Of a stretch of DNA of 64,000 nucleotides, positions 1-12,262 are shown one piece after another. This DNA is from Kalmusia sp. IMI 367209. Lineage: Eukaryota; Ascomycota; Dothideomycetes; Pleosporales; Didymosphaeriaceae. Location: positions 124,001 to 188,000 of the forward strand of contig JAPEUQ010000006.1 in assembly GCA_027946365.1 (NCBI GenBank). Reading direction: 5' to 3'. Numbering within the stretch: position 1 is the stretch's first letter; each line of letters begins with the position of its first letter. A model generated the notes under the pieces. The model had not been told where the DNA came from, searched no databases, and saw only the letters and a program-made list of their open reading frames with translations. The position numbers and the translations under genes are program-made.

Positions 1-99
1 TTGTTTATTGCTGAGAGGCTCCCAGGTTGTCCCTTTGCATTCGTTTCTTTCTCCTCCAGAGCGTCCGTCTAGTGGTAAGTCACTGTAGGTGCTCTCACA

Positions 100-1162
100 A
101 TGTTGTCTTCTCTTCTCGTCGTGTACTTCGCTGCGTCTTCAGCACCATTGGCCGCTGCCAAAACATTTTATTGGAGTTACCAGGGCGAGAATGGCACCGA
201 TTCCTATGACCCTGTCTTTGAGATCTGCGCACCTAAGAATGCGACTTCATGCGGGGATTGCAACACCGCAGATGACAATGTGGGTGCCAAGTCATGCCAC
301 TCGGAGTTGTACAACAACATCTGCTACGAGCCTAAGCGGGAAGAAACGTGCTGCAAGGACAAATATGGCAGTATGTATTGAGTCTGCATTGGAGGGTGAC
401 GATTTGCTGACGATACACAGCAAGCTGCTACAAAGATTTCTACTGCGCATACACTAGCGAGAACATTGCCTTCTGCTGTGCTGATGTACGTATATTGAAT
501 TCTGCCTAACCTGAGCTAAAATTGACATAAATCAGGGCGAGGATGTCGAAGATTGCGGAAAGACCTTCAACGAAACCTTGAGCAAAGACCAGGACGAAGC
601 TGACGACGATCATGCCACCGCTACCGTAACGAGCGCATTCAATCCTTCCATGACTGCGACCGACCAAACTCGAGTCGCCCGCCCAGAACGTACAACGCCT
701 CCAAACGTCGTCCCCGGGTCCACGAAGACACAGAACAAAGATCCAGACGTGGAGAAGAAGATGTCTGCAGCAGTCAAGATTGGGATTGCAATCGCCGCAT
801 TCGCAGGAGTGGCGATACTGGTGACATTGGCAGTGATGGCTTTGCTTCATTGGCGCAAGCGGACCAAGTACAATGCTATCGGGCATAGTCAGGCTGAAGA
901 TAAGCTGCTTGCAAAACACCCGGAGCCGTTTAATGCGCATGCCGTTCCACGACCAATCTCTAGCGCGCCTGGTCCTTTTGAACCAATGCGAAACGAACCA
1001 CCTCACGACTCCCGACAGTCTTGGATGGCGTCTCCTCCACCAAATCATTCTGGACCTACCACACCAAGCCCTTTCTCAGCCCCAGCGGCATATTCGGACC
1101 ACCCCTCACAGCCTCATCAAAGCGTCGAACTGTCGCACTTGCCACCGCGAGATCGCCAATAA
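100..1162 (+). CDS. Cys-rich single-pass membrane protein, hypothetical
   Basis: Three exons are read as 100-370, 421-485 and 536-1162, giving 320 aa; the GTATGT and GTACGT donors and CAG acceptors keep the frame. The N-terminus is a signal peptide of about 20 residues. An extracellular Cys-rich domain follows to about residue 125, with many Cys spaced like a disulphide fold, then an acidic Ser/Thr-rich stretch. One membrane helix lies near residues 190-217, followed by the basic stop-transfer HWRKRTKY and a Pro/Ser-rich cytoplasmic tail. This architecture is common among fungal cell-surface sensor-like proteins, but I do not recognise the ectodomain as WSC or another named family. Function is unknown; a surface or wall-associated role is inference. 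Confidence 0.8.
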
Positions 1163-1210
1163 ACAATAACACTATGATTTGTAGAATTCGCGATTTCAAG
1201 CATATGGTAA

Positions 1211-1255
1211 CATCACTACAGTTGTAGTGGTATCATCACTACAGTTGTAGTGATG
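1211..1255. repeat. Two tandem near-identical palindromes in the 3' flank
   Basis: The 22-mer at 1234-1255 has perfect 10-base arms (catcactaca / tgtagtgatg) around a GT centre. A 19-base copy of the same sequence lies just upstream at 1211-1229. They start about 50 bases after the stop codon of the preceding gene, so a 3'UTR hairpin is possible. Confidence 0.8.
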
Positions 1256-2084
1256 CTGCATGATAGCTAACAATGTTATCTGCACATGTTTCTGTTCATG
1301 CGATTTAGCGTCACTTTCAGCTCTAGTTTCATGCATCATTTTGAATTTGTTGATATGCGTCACTTGGCATCAAAGAGCCTCCCCATGGTATTTACGATAA
1401 TGAAGGATAATGGATCACAGAAAAATCTTCCGCGCTTTCGCTCAGTGTCTTAAACTGAAAATTGATATCCCTCTGGCTTTCATGGCCCATCTCCCAAATA
1501 CGAATGTTCTTGGAGTCCAATTTTGCTGCTACCCCAATAAGGCATTACTCGATATCAGCAAGCGTACCCAGGGAATAGGCAACAGTCGCATCCATATCAC
1601 GCATCACACTTCCCCCGAGTCTCCGTTTTGCCTTCGGATTCGGGACATCCCAAAACGCCGCTCCATCGTCTTCCGCAGACTTCAGGACATTACCTGATCG
1701 GACCTAGCTTTGTCGTCAAGCCATCACTCCCGCGTCATGGATCTCACTACACGTCTAACATATCGATTGCGCCAGCAATACTAGCCTTTCGCCTATTGCT
1801 GTAAGGCTTCTGTCGCGGATGCCGAGGGATCCTAGCAGCATAAGCAATCAATGAATGTAGTTATAGCCAATGCATACGCCTCGCTAGCAGTCGAGACGCA
1901 TGACGCAACTGGAGGTTTCTACGGTAGAGCTATTAATCTGACGACAGTAGTCTCCCACGTGAAGAGTAGCACTTCCTTCACACACACGAATCAGCCCGTC
2001 TTCGCATTCGCTTGATGTATCCATGACGCGATGAACAACAGATAGATCATGACGCAGGGCTTCTGATGAAGGTGAATGGAGACA
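1256..2084. other. Intergenic, with a possible gene relic on the minus strand
   Basis: No intact gene is visible. On the minus strand, about 1690 to 1400, a readable peptide stretch contains WDVPNPKAKRRLGG and later KNIRIWEMGHESQ in one frame, interrupted by a stop. It might be a WD-repeat-like relic, but the assignment is weak. Confidence 0.3.
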
Positions 2085-2090
2085 TATAAA
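2085..2090 (+). promoter_or_regulatory. TATA box of the small repeat protein gene
   Basis: TATAAA lies 104 bases upstream of the ATG at 2194. A CACGTG core occurs further upstream near 1956. Confidence 0.5.
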
Positions 2091-2193
2091 GTTGAGACTA
2101 TTCGCTCCAAATCAAATTATCAGCCATTAGCAACCCTACCTTCACAGTTCGAACAATTTTCAAAACCAAGTTCAAATCCACAAGACCATCAGC

Positions 2194-2517
2194 ATGCAGA
2201 ACGAGCAAGGACAAGGTATCTCCCATGCCGTCGGCGACTCCAAAGTCCCCAGTTCCGTCCAACAAAAGGCCCCCCAGGGTCTTGAGGAGAGTCTTCCCAA
2301 CAAGGTACATGCTTTCATCCTACGCGTAGAAACCACGTGCTAATGTCACTAGGTCCACGACACTGGCTCCGGTACTGGCCGCCAGACGCATGCCAAGGAT
2401 GGTGGCGACGCCTCCATCGTGCCCAAGGGCATCCAGAAGGCTGTTCCCGAGAAGCTCGAGCGCGCTTTGCCCGATTCAATCCACGACACTGGCGACCATG
2501 GCGGTGCTAAGCACTAG
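2194..2517 (+). CDS. Small hydrophilic protein with an internal duplication
   Basis: Two exons, 2194-2304 and 2353-2517, give 91 aa; the intron has a GTACAT donor and a CTAG acceptor. The protein is hydrophilic, lacks a signal peptide and carries two copies of one motif. The first copy contains QKAPQGLEESLPNKVHDTG and the second QKAVPEKLERALPDSIHDTG. The exon boundary falls inside the first copy. A short Gly/His-rich tail ends the protein. Similar small repeat proteins are widespread in ascomycetes and resemble stress or LEA-like proteins in composition, but I cannot name a characterised family. A role in stress or desiccation is inference only. Confidence 0.75.
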
Positions 2518-3427
2518 GGTTTTTTTAACTTTTCAAACGTCTGTCACAGAGTGACATGATGACATGAGGATATGATCTCGTAAAGAAATATATTAGTAGT
2601 TCAAAATAACTCAATGAAATGACGTTGACGCCTTCCCATTTCAACGGTATTGCGTGCTCAGAAATGGAACATACCGTACAATGGCAACAAACTAACGTAA
2701 CACATGACAGCTTCCTAGTCCTATACTCAAGCGTATAGCGACTATTACTAATACGTGAATGGGGAGCCGAGCCATGATATATGCAACAAACATAACACGC
2801 ATGGCTCAATGTTTCGTCTCCCAAGTTCTGATGTATACAAAATCATTTCTGTTCAACACACCATGTTTGACATTTCTTGCATGTTCAAGGGCATCGTAGG
2901 AGTACCCTCTGTAATTTCTAATTTCAAATAAAAAGGAATAGATGAGCAGTGAAAATGATTGTGCGGAGAAGCTTTCAATGTAGAGTAGATGCTACATCAT
3001 TGAGTGGGTTGCCAATAGGTCGACCCATGGAGCACTGCCAGCAATGTACACACCAATCCTGTGTTAGATGTGCATTGCGATTTGAATGCGAGTCCCCTCC
3101 AGATAGAACATACGGATAGCAAATTCCTTTGTGTGTAGTGTAGTAAATTTGCATACTTCAGGTCTACTCTGCATATGCCCAACTCACCCAACACAAATGG
3201 TGCTTTTATGCCCGAATGACATCACCGGATGGAAAATGGAGTTGACCAAAGAGTCAAATTGTAGATTGATGAGATAAGATGGAGCCGGTATATGCATATG
3301 ATTTGATTTAGACTTTTGTACCACAAGTGCCCAATCTTATCGAAACTCAACAGACGGACTAACGCGCTCACATACATGCAAAATCTACTTATTGTCGACA
3401 ACTTCACTTACCACCTCATACACATTT
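2518..3427. other. Intergenic, nothing recognised
   Basis: About 0.9 kb lies between the stop of the small repeat protein and the 3' end of the Abp1 gene. The sequence is AT-richer than the genes, with only short ORFs lacking recognisable content. It presumably holds two 3'UTRs. Confidence 0.6.
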
Positions 3428-6065
3428 CTATTCGTTGAGTTGCACATAGTTGGCAGGGAATAGACCTGATGCACCATTATAAGTACCCAGCCACCAATCC
3501 TCATCGGGGAATTCCTAATGAAAGGTTAGAAGGTTCGTAGTACGAGGGTGATGCAACTTACGACTTGAGTGATAACGGCATCTTCGGGGAAGCTGAGCTC
3601 GTTATCCTCTGCAGCTTCATACTCGTAGAGAGCAGTGGCAGTAGGACCAGTGTTGCCAGCAGGTTGCGGTGGGCCTGCCGGAGGCTCTTCTTCCGCAGCA
3701 GGATGCGTGGGCAGTGGGGGAGGTGCTGCGCCATCAGCATCCTCATCAGCCCCGCCCTCTTCGACTAGCTCAACGTAGTTGGAGGGGAAGAGGCCTTGTT
3801 CACCTCGCGAGTTTGTGCCCATCCACCAATCGTCATCCACCATGTCAATATCAGTGACATACTCGCCTTCCCGTAGTTCGAGCTCGTTGTCTTCTGCTTT
3901 CTCGTAGTCGTACTGGGCGATAGCGCGTTTGCCACCACTGCCTCCGCCTGCTGCTGCACCTACTGCAGCCCCAGCGAGGGCACCAGCCCCAAAAGTGGCT
4001 GCTGCAACAGCCGCACCAGCGCCTCGCGCTGGATCTTTCGATTCCACCTGCGGCTCGGGGGATAGGTCGCGTTGCTGTTTAGCAGCTTGACTGAGTGCGC
4101 GTGTGGGCATAGGTGGAGGCTGCTCTTCAGCGGGTGAGAGCTCCGCAGGCGCAGCACCACGACCAACAGGCATCGCGATGCGCACAGGTGACCCGGAAGG
4201 CTCTGGTGAGGGACTGCGTGGAGGTTGAGCTGGAGGCGAGGGAACGCGCTGATGTTGTACAGGAGGTACGTCATCTTCCTCATCTTCTGGTTCCGCATGG
4301 CGACTGGGAAGGCCAGGAATGGGAACTCCCCGTGCGCCCGCATTCGGCTTACTTGATGTATCCAATGCTGGTGGGCTTGGAGAAGAAGGCTCGGGAACAG
4401 GGCGACTCGTAGGTGCACCCATAGGAGCAGCACCCTTGAAGCGATCTTTGAGGGCATTGACCCCCCCAGCTGGAGAAGATGGTTCTTCTTCTTGCTGCTG
4501 CTGCTCTCCCCCAGTGCGCTGCTCGCTGAGATTGCTTGTTGCAGACTGGCCAGTACGAGTGGTCTGGACAGGTGCCCAAGACTTGCCAGTATACCCACTC
4601 TGCCAACCGCCGGTACCGCTTTTTTGCGCCTGCACCGGGGACGTGACGTTTTCGGTGCCAGTGAAAGACTTGACCGTTTGGCCCTGAGCTGCCTTCTTTT
4701 CTGCCCAAATCTGTGCTGGTGTTTTTCCTCCCTGATCCGCAAAGGTCTTGCTTGCCGTCCCTATCGGCGCGGCGGCAGCGACAGGTTTGGCACCGAACTC
4801 GCTGGGTGTTGGAGCCTTCGTGCCTGTGAACGCGCTTGCCCCTCCAAACTTGTTCGCAACCTTGGGCTTTGGTAGGCTTGTGAGGCGCTCTGGCTGCTTG
4901 AAGGCGGCCGACCGCTCCGCTAGAGACTTAGGAGCTTCGTCATCGTCATTGCTACGGGCCGAGGTGCCTGTTGCCGCGGGAGAGAGGCCTGAAGACGGGG
5001 GCGGCGCTTGTGCCTTGGCCCGAATAGCTGCGATGTCGACCTTGCCAATTGGCTCGTACGCGCCCTTGACCACAGTAGGCCTATCGTCTTGTGCCGATCC
5101 GTACGACTTCGCTTGAGCACGGAGTGCAGCAATGTCAACCTTTCCAATTGGTTGGTATCCGCCCTTGACGACGTCCGGCGCTGTGGGTTGTGGCTCTGGA
5201 GCTTGGAAGCGCGACGTTTCTGGCTTTCTTGAGGTGAGCTCTGCGAGATTGACCTTGGTAGGCTTGTACGCAGACTCGACTTTCTCCAATTGCGACCGAG
5301 AAATTTGCGGTGCATCGGCCCCCCAGCCATCAGCATCTGTATCCTGCTGAGGTGCTGGCGCCCGGGATCGCCCCAGTGGATTGAAGCCTGAGCCACCTCC
5401 ACCTATTTGCGTCGGTGTAAAGACTGGTTTTTTCGCAGCAATGGGCGGTGGGCCGCTGGATGAGGGGATGTTTGGCCCGCCTGAGTACTTTGCGCCAGAG
5501 GCATCAGAAACCTTTTGCACGATTCGTTCGGGGGTGAGATCAGCTTCCGATCGGGCGGTGACTTGGACGTGATATCCCTATGTGACGTTAGCGGCAAAGT
5601 ATGCGGAGGAAGCCGGGTAAACATACATGAAGTAATTTCGAAACAACACCAAGATGGCTTCCAAAATAGCCCTTGGTACGTTCTGGCACGCCTTCACCGC
5701 ACTGCAATTCTTAGCCGGGCTTCTACGCATTTCCGTGAAGCACATACCCAAGCTATTAGAACACATTTTGGGAGCGACGTGTTAGGATCCTTCACTTTGA
5801 CAAATGCAAACTGGATGCGTCCGTCCGAGAACTCGTCTATCAAATCGACAAGCTCGCCCTCGCCAGTAGTCTGAACCTTCAGCACGCTTTCCTTCCCACC
5901 ATCTTGTTGGAAGGCGCTGACGAGGGGTGCAGCAACAGTGAAGACGGCCCACTGTCCGAAGGTAGGCGAGTTTGCCTGCGGTCCCGAGGGAGGTGGCGAA
6001 TTGACGACATTTTGGTAGCTTCGCGTTATGTTTGGGCCGTTGCTCGAGGTGTTGAGCGTAGCCAT
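3428..6065 (-). CDS. abp1: Actin-binding protein Abp1 (ADF-H plus two SH3 domains)
   Basis: Four exons are read as 6065-5748, 5701-5627, 5577-3562 and 3514-3428, giving 831 aa. The first 140 residues form an ADF/cofilin-homology domain spanning three exons, with CGEGVPERTKGYF characteristic of Abp1/drebrin. The middle is a long, low-complexity Pro/Ala/Ser region with repeated short motifs such as YEPIGKVDIAA and YQPIGKVDIAA, plus Pro-rich SH3 ligands. Two SH3 domains follow, at about 681-738 and 776-831. The last 28 residues come from a separate exon that completes the second SH3 domain, which would otherwise be truncated. Abp1 links Arp2/3-driven cortical actin patches to endocytosis. Yeast Abp1 has one SH3 domain; two is common in filamentous fungi. 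Confidence 0.95.
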
Positions 6066-6685
6066 GGCGGTGTGAGTGTGGAGCTGTTTAGGCGCAGCGG
6101 TTGTGGAGGGGTCGAAGATTGGGCCTTGGTAGGAGAGGGAGCTGGCGATTGAAGGTTTTCAAGCCTTCAACAGCGTTCGGCGCAGCAAGGCTGGAAGTGC
6201 GTATTCACGTATTCACTTGAACGTGTGTACGTTACGTGGGCCTGCATGCATCAGCACAGCTCCAGCGTTGGCGTCGAGCACAGCCTCTTCAGGCCGTGCT
6301 TTCCCACACGAGCTGCCAAGCCTACGGCGTCATTTGTTCACGTGATCAGACAGGGTCGCACCTGCCGGGCCACCGTTCGCCTCATCCCACGGTTGGCTCA
6401 CAACGGCCGAGAGCTCGCCCCATCATCAGATGCTGGCTGAAAGTTCACCGGCCGACTTTCTCTTCTGCCTGCTACTCCAGACTCCACGACAACATTTCAG
6501 GCCATGTGAACCCCTTCCTCAAGTGAAACGACTCTTCGCATTCACATCGTGCCCAGTAAAAGCTACAGCGCCGGCACATCCTCCGTCTCACACGCACACC
6601 CGTCCCATCGCCAGTTCATGTCGCCTATCTGCTGCGCGCATCCGGTGGAGCTCCGTCTGTGAGCTTCGCCCGGGGAAGGGGAACC
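6066..6685. other. Divergent promoter region, abp1 / F-box gene
   Basis: About 620 bases separate two divergent start codons. ORFs here are short and overlap in several frames without recognisable content. No clear TATA box was seen. Confidence 0.6.
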
Positions 6686-9600
6686 ATGGACGAGCGCGAA
6701 TCCAGCGTTGCTTCCTCGGTGGACTTTTACGGGTCCGACAGAAACCCCACGACACCCCCAGCGGAAGCCAAAGAGGACCCCGTTCATACAAAGCGCAAGG
6801 CCGAAGAGCTTGTGCCAGCTCAGCAGAAGAAGCCCAAGCTTGAACCGATTTCTTACGGTGCTTGTGCGCCGAAGCCATGCGTTGGTCTCCCACCAGCGAT
6901 ATGGCAACATGTCTTTCTTTCTTGTTCTCTGTCTGATTTGGGTCGATTGCTTCAAGTCAATCGATCGTTTCATTCATACTTGACAGACGTGCAAGACGTC
7001 TCATTTTCAGACCCAAACTATGGGTCACTACGTCTCCTAAAGTCTGAATCTATCTGGGCTTCGGCCCGCAATGCGCTTCCTGTAAAGTCTCCAAAGCCTC
7101 TTCCAGGCTTTTCTGAGCTACAAATGTGGCAGCTCGTCTGGTCCGAGAGATGTCAATTTTGCCAGAAACTGAATTCGGGGACAATAGGAGAAAAGATTTG
7201 GCAGAAAGGACCCGGCGTAGACGGTGTACGAACCATTTGGCCATTCGGCATCAGAGCATGTGGAAAGTGTTTAATTGAAAGAATTCAAACGGTGAGTAGG
7301 ACCAGCGCATTAGTTTGACAAACATTGACCCTGTAGGATGCGAGCCTCCTCTTCTCGAATGCGTCCGTCGCTCGGCCCGCCCTGCCCTATGCCTTCCTCA
7401 CGAGCGACCACCATTATATTCCTGCCTACATGCTCCAAGCCGCAACCACTCCAGCAGGCGTCGAGATTGCCAAATATTACTACAAAGCGCATGTAGAGGA
7501 CATTGGCAAGGAGTTGAACGAGGCCCTGGCTCTCGGTTCCGCAGCAGCAGAGGAATGGTCGAAAGGACTTGAAGCGCGTGGCCATGAACGAATGAAGCTG
7601 GCAGAGAATTGGGAACGCTGGGAGGTCAAATACCGGTGGTGGTCCGATCATAACAACATCAAGCCAGCAGCCGCTACTACACCACCTCCTACACAAACAA
7701 CGCATCAGGAGCCGCCTCTATCACCGATGCCTCATGTGACCTCGCCCGTCATTCATGCCCCTACACCAGCGAGTGAGTATTCTGTCGTCCCTATCACTAC
7801 CACGTGTGGTAGCGCACTACCGTTTCTTTCAAACAAGTCTTGTGCAACCCTGACTGCCTTAGCTCCTGCGCACGCGTACATGCATTCGCGTCCGCCAACT
7901 GTTCCTCATCAGTACACCCCGCAGCCTGGGCTAGCCGGCAATTTACAGTCATCGCGCGGGGAGCGAAACCTCCATGATGCGAATGAAGCCAAAGCAACTC
8001 GGAAAGCCGACATCGAGCGACGTTGCCAGCAAATGAACCCACCCATTCCGCCCAATGTGTTACGCCACATGGATTCGTTCAGAGCAGCCATACAGATTTC
8101 CCAGCCAATGAGTGATTACGCATGGAGTGTGCTTGAACCCCGCCTTGTAGCCCAACTCCCTGCTGCCCAACAAGCGGAAGCTGACCACGTGTCGCGCGTG
8201 TCGACACTCCCCAAAACAACGGATCGCCGCTTTTTCGAGGTAAATTCCAAAGAATCCAAGGAGATCATGGACCGAGAATGGGACGACTCCCAACGCCCGA
8301 TTCGCGACAAACTCAGCGCCTTTGCCGACGATTTCATCGAACAGGATTGGGACGGCGGCAAAGCAGTGACTTACGAAAATAGCCCTAAGTTCGCCGTGGA
8401 TCTTTTGGTACACGTACGTCGCATGTTCTATGCAGGCTCTGCCAATGAGGATACAACATCTGGTCAAGGGCAAATACAACCCATATCTGATGATGGGTCC
8501 AATCCAAACAAGACCAAGCTTGTATTGGATAGCATGAAGTGGGTATATGACAACAAAATTAAAAACCTAACTGAACAGTTCCGGAAAGAGCTCTTCCTGT
8601 GCTACGGATCTGGATGCGAAGGCAACACTAAGTTTTATGGATTCGAAGGCGTCATCCAGCATTTTGGAGCTAAACACACTAATGCATTCAGCGTTGGCAA
8701 TGTTGTTGTTGCGTGGAGAGAAGCTGAATGGCCAGAGGATACCCCGTTCCACCCGGACCCCATTTCCGTTAAGCATGCATTCCAGTCCGTGTCAGGTACG
8801 GCCACTCACTCCGGTTACGGCGCTTACTATGGTGGGTATTCGCGCGCGGCCACCTCCACTCCTCATATGCAAGCTCACCTTCCACAAGCAAGCCCTGGTC
8901 CGTATCAGTACGGCGGTCACTACACAGGTCCCTTTGCTCCTCCGCAAATGCCAACTACTTCAATGTCAGGCTATGAGTATGGCCAATCATATGGCGCGCC
9001 TATGGATTCTTATCAGTACCAGTCTATGGCGCCTCCAGGTTACGGACCACACCCGGGAAGTGGGTACATCACGTCCCCAGCAATGTCCAATCCAGCTATA
9101 GCGCCTCCTCCAGCCGGACCATCCCAAGTGCCCGGCATGAGCGACACGTTGCACAAACCTGATGAGGCTAATCATCGTACAAGCTTGTTCGATAAGCAGG
9201 TGAGTACTGTCATCGACATGGCCAAGGATATCTGGAAGCACACCTCGGGCATCAGGGACCTACCGAATAGTCTCCGCATATACGTTTTGTTGCAGCGTGT
9301 CATTTCCAAATTCCACGTCGAGTTTAATCATGAACCGAACCTGAACCATTTCATTGATGCTTTTTCCAATCATGAGATACCTCGGGCCTTAAAAAATGCT
9401 CCAGGTCTTTCCTGCAAAGTTTGCCAAGACGAATTTTCCCATCATCCTCGTCAAGAGGAGCGGAAAACTTACACAGTCTTGAACTTGTTCCAACATTTCA
9501 AGTCACAGCATTCTGGAGCCCAGGCATCCGGGTATGGGAATGGCCAATTGCCAAACACCTTGGACTGGAAGGAAAATATGATCGAATTGCCAAGTGACCG

Positions 9601-11368
9601 CGTCATTTCCGGTCTTATCCACGCCCCAGGCATGGACGACGATAAGTTACATACAGTTGCTACAGTATTCCCAAAGCTGTTTCCCACACCCTTGCCCAAA
9701 ATTGGCAAGATAGAGAATGCCGAGGTAAACACTCCCACGCGCTCGTTACCAAAGGATCTGAAAGAGGCTGCAAATCATGGTGCAACCTCTGGAAATTCTA
9801 TTGAAGGTTCAGGCCCTTCCTCCCTTGGCTCGCCATACGTGGATTCTCCAAGGCTACCCAAGTCCACGGAAGATGAGTATGATCCACAGCGGCCCGCTCT
9901 TCCAACCCAAGCAAGCCATTCCAGTAGGGCCAACAACAGAAGAATTTCGTACCGCGGTAGCCCGCCATCTGACTACGTGCACCGTTATTACGCCGAACAG
10001 CGTTACCAAGTAGGTCAATCACAGCCGTCAGTTGCGGTACTAGGAGCTAACAATTGCTCGTTCCCACAGCCATTGGAGTCTGGTCGTGAGGAGTTTGACC
10101 GTGACCAAGGATATCTCGAGTATGCCCCGAATCCACGACAATACCGTGAGGCAGGCCCAATACACAGCGACTATCAGGAGAGACATCCTATGTATCGAGA
10201 CCAGGAAGGTTACTATCGCACGACTCGTGATGAAGTTGTGTTTGCGCACCCGCGTGCAGGACGATTCGAGCAAGAATATCGCCCTGCGTCACGCCATGTT
10301 CGGTATCTAGAAGATGACAACAGGCGTCCTAGACACCAAACCAGGGAAGAGGCCGGATCCCTTGGACCTAGCCCTGTGAATGGAAAATCCGCTGCGGACC
10401 GTTTCTTAGATGAATTTGTACCAGGCCTCCCATCGAATGGATCGATAGACCAAGGTGTCCCGGATCTGCAGGCTGTCGCAGCGGAACCAGATGCGGATGA
10501 TGGTTCCCGATACACTCCGCCGCCTCCTAACCTTATCGTACCAGATGAAGGACCAGACCCGCGCCAGTCTAATGCACCTCCTCTTCGCTCGGCACCCTCT
10601 ACAACGTCGAATGGATCTAGATATGATGAATCCCGTCCATCAGGACGCCAAATTCCCACTCCCGATCCTAATCGTGGGCTGAGGAGACCCGGACCACACC
10701 GTCGCAGAGATAGATACCATGACCATGTACCTTCCCGGTATTTTAGGTACACGGGTGTCCCCCGCGATGAGCCATACTCACGAGGTGCCAGTATGAGTCG
10801 CTCACAGAGTAAGAGATACGAGGAGCAACGACGTCGGATCGACCAACAAGAAACGCCTCAGCCAAATGCTGATACGGATCTCACTTATTCTCGAGATCAC
10901 AGTGTTGAGCAAGGACCTATTGATGATCCTCCTTACCATCCTCGACGTCCCCCACAGGAATATGTTTCTGTCCAGGACCGTCTTCAACCATATTCGTCGC
11001 CACGATATCGTTATGCTAGCTATACTGAAGAGGCTCGTGGTCCACCAGTATACGTTGACAAGTACGGTCAACCACTTGATGAATACGAATTTATACCAGT
11101 GCCTCGAGATTCTCGCCCACCACGGGCATCCTACGCCACCCATTCCCAAGGGCGATATGTAGATTACGAACCGGAACATGTCCAATACGTTCCCGTTGCC
11201 TATGACCGTCCATTGCGACGCCATTACGAGGCTGAGCCCGAGTACGTTTTTGTGGAGGGGCGGGAGCGAGTGCTTCCACCTCGTAAACAACTTTATGAAC
11301 CCGAGGCTACTTACGAGGCTCCACCTGAGATCAAAGTGGAGAATGCACCACCTGTATCGGATTTATGA
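6686..11368 (+). CDS. Very large F-box protein with low-complexity tail
   Basis: The ATG at 6686 (context gaaccATGG) is preferred over a GTG in the same frame at 6659. Exon 1 is 6686-7291; a 45-nt intron (GTGAGT...TGTAG) follows, and the frame then stays open from 7337 to 11368, 1545 aa if unspliced. Two further segments look like in-frame introns (7773-7862 and 10010-10069); removing both gives 1495 aa. An F-box-like motif lies at about residues 67-100. Two CxxC pairs near residues 155-195 could bind zinc. The middle has folded-looking segments with more Cys/His pairs, and the last 500 residues are rich in Tyr, Arg, Pro and Asp, probably disordered. A role as an SCF substrate adaptor is inferred from the F-box alone. 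Confidence 0.8.
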
Positions 11369-12262
11369 TTTAATGTTTGGAGTTGGAGGTTTCTTCATGG
11401 ATGCTTTTACTGCATATACCCATGGTGGCTATCTGTTGTTTTCTGCATGGGCTTGTATTTGTACGTTTCGAGATGCATGGCTGTGTTGTTTTGGCGAGTG
11501 GCTATTTGGACAATGATTCTAGGTATGTTCTCGAGTACGCTTACAAGAAGTATATGATTTTACTGGTAGCACGAAACCATTCTCCAAAAAAAACTGTTCG
11601 TCTCAATGCTCTTCAATCAGCCTCGGATAGAGTTCTCTTCGGTGAAAATTGTTGGCTAATCCCTTCGTCTTTGGACTGTGGGCTCCATCCCTCTTCACCT
11701 TCAGTTTGGGGATGAACGGTATATAGTCTTCAGCTACAAGAATTAGTGATGGATTCGGTGGATTCTCAAATCGTAGTAACAATAGAGATTAGCTAGTCAG
11801 AGAGATACCTGAAAAATTTACTCCTGCCCCACTGACACGTCGAGAACATCAAGATGTCCGTTACATACAGCTCTTATGATTTAGATTGTATAGCTGCATG
11901 GATCTTGCGCGTTTCTATGGACACCCAAATTGGACTTGTACATAGACTGTTAGCGAAGCATAGGTACAATACGTTTTATTTAGTCGAATTTCCGCGCGTG
12001 ACTAAAGGATTTCCGATAATGTACTACTTGGACTAGCAACGTCAACGGCGCCCTTCGTTGCACGGTGTAATATATCCAAGAAAAATATCCGTCGCTAGTT
12101 GTTGCTGTGCACGCAAGCTGAGAAGGACATGCGAATTTACATAAAGCAGGCTTTCGCCTCGCTCCGAAGCCAGTCATCTTTTCTTGATGCGACCACTTTG
12201 ATTACCTCTTTCAAGATTGACGATTGTGATCGATCTAACAGTCGAACAGTGCCGACTTACTA
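11369..12262. other. Intergenic, nothing recognised
   Basis: About 0.9 kb lies between two same-strand genes. ORFs at 11377-11715 and 11854-12036 have no recognisable content and look like 3'UTR or spacer. Confidence 0.55.

Noticed and set aside
3960..5350. Long antisense ORFs opposite the Abp1 middle region
   Set aside because: They are GC-rich shadows of a low-complexity Pro/Ala/Ser coding region without protein-like character.
9200..9240. GTGAGT inside the F-box gene as another intron donor
   Set aside because: No matching acceptor with branch site follows nearby, and the coding sequence after it looks well structured.
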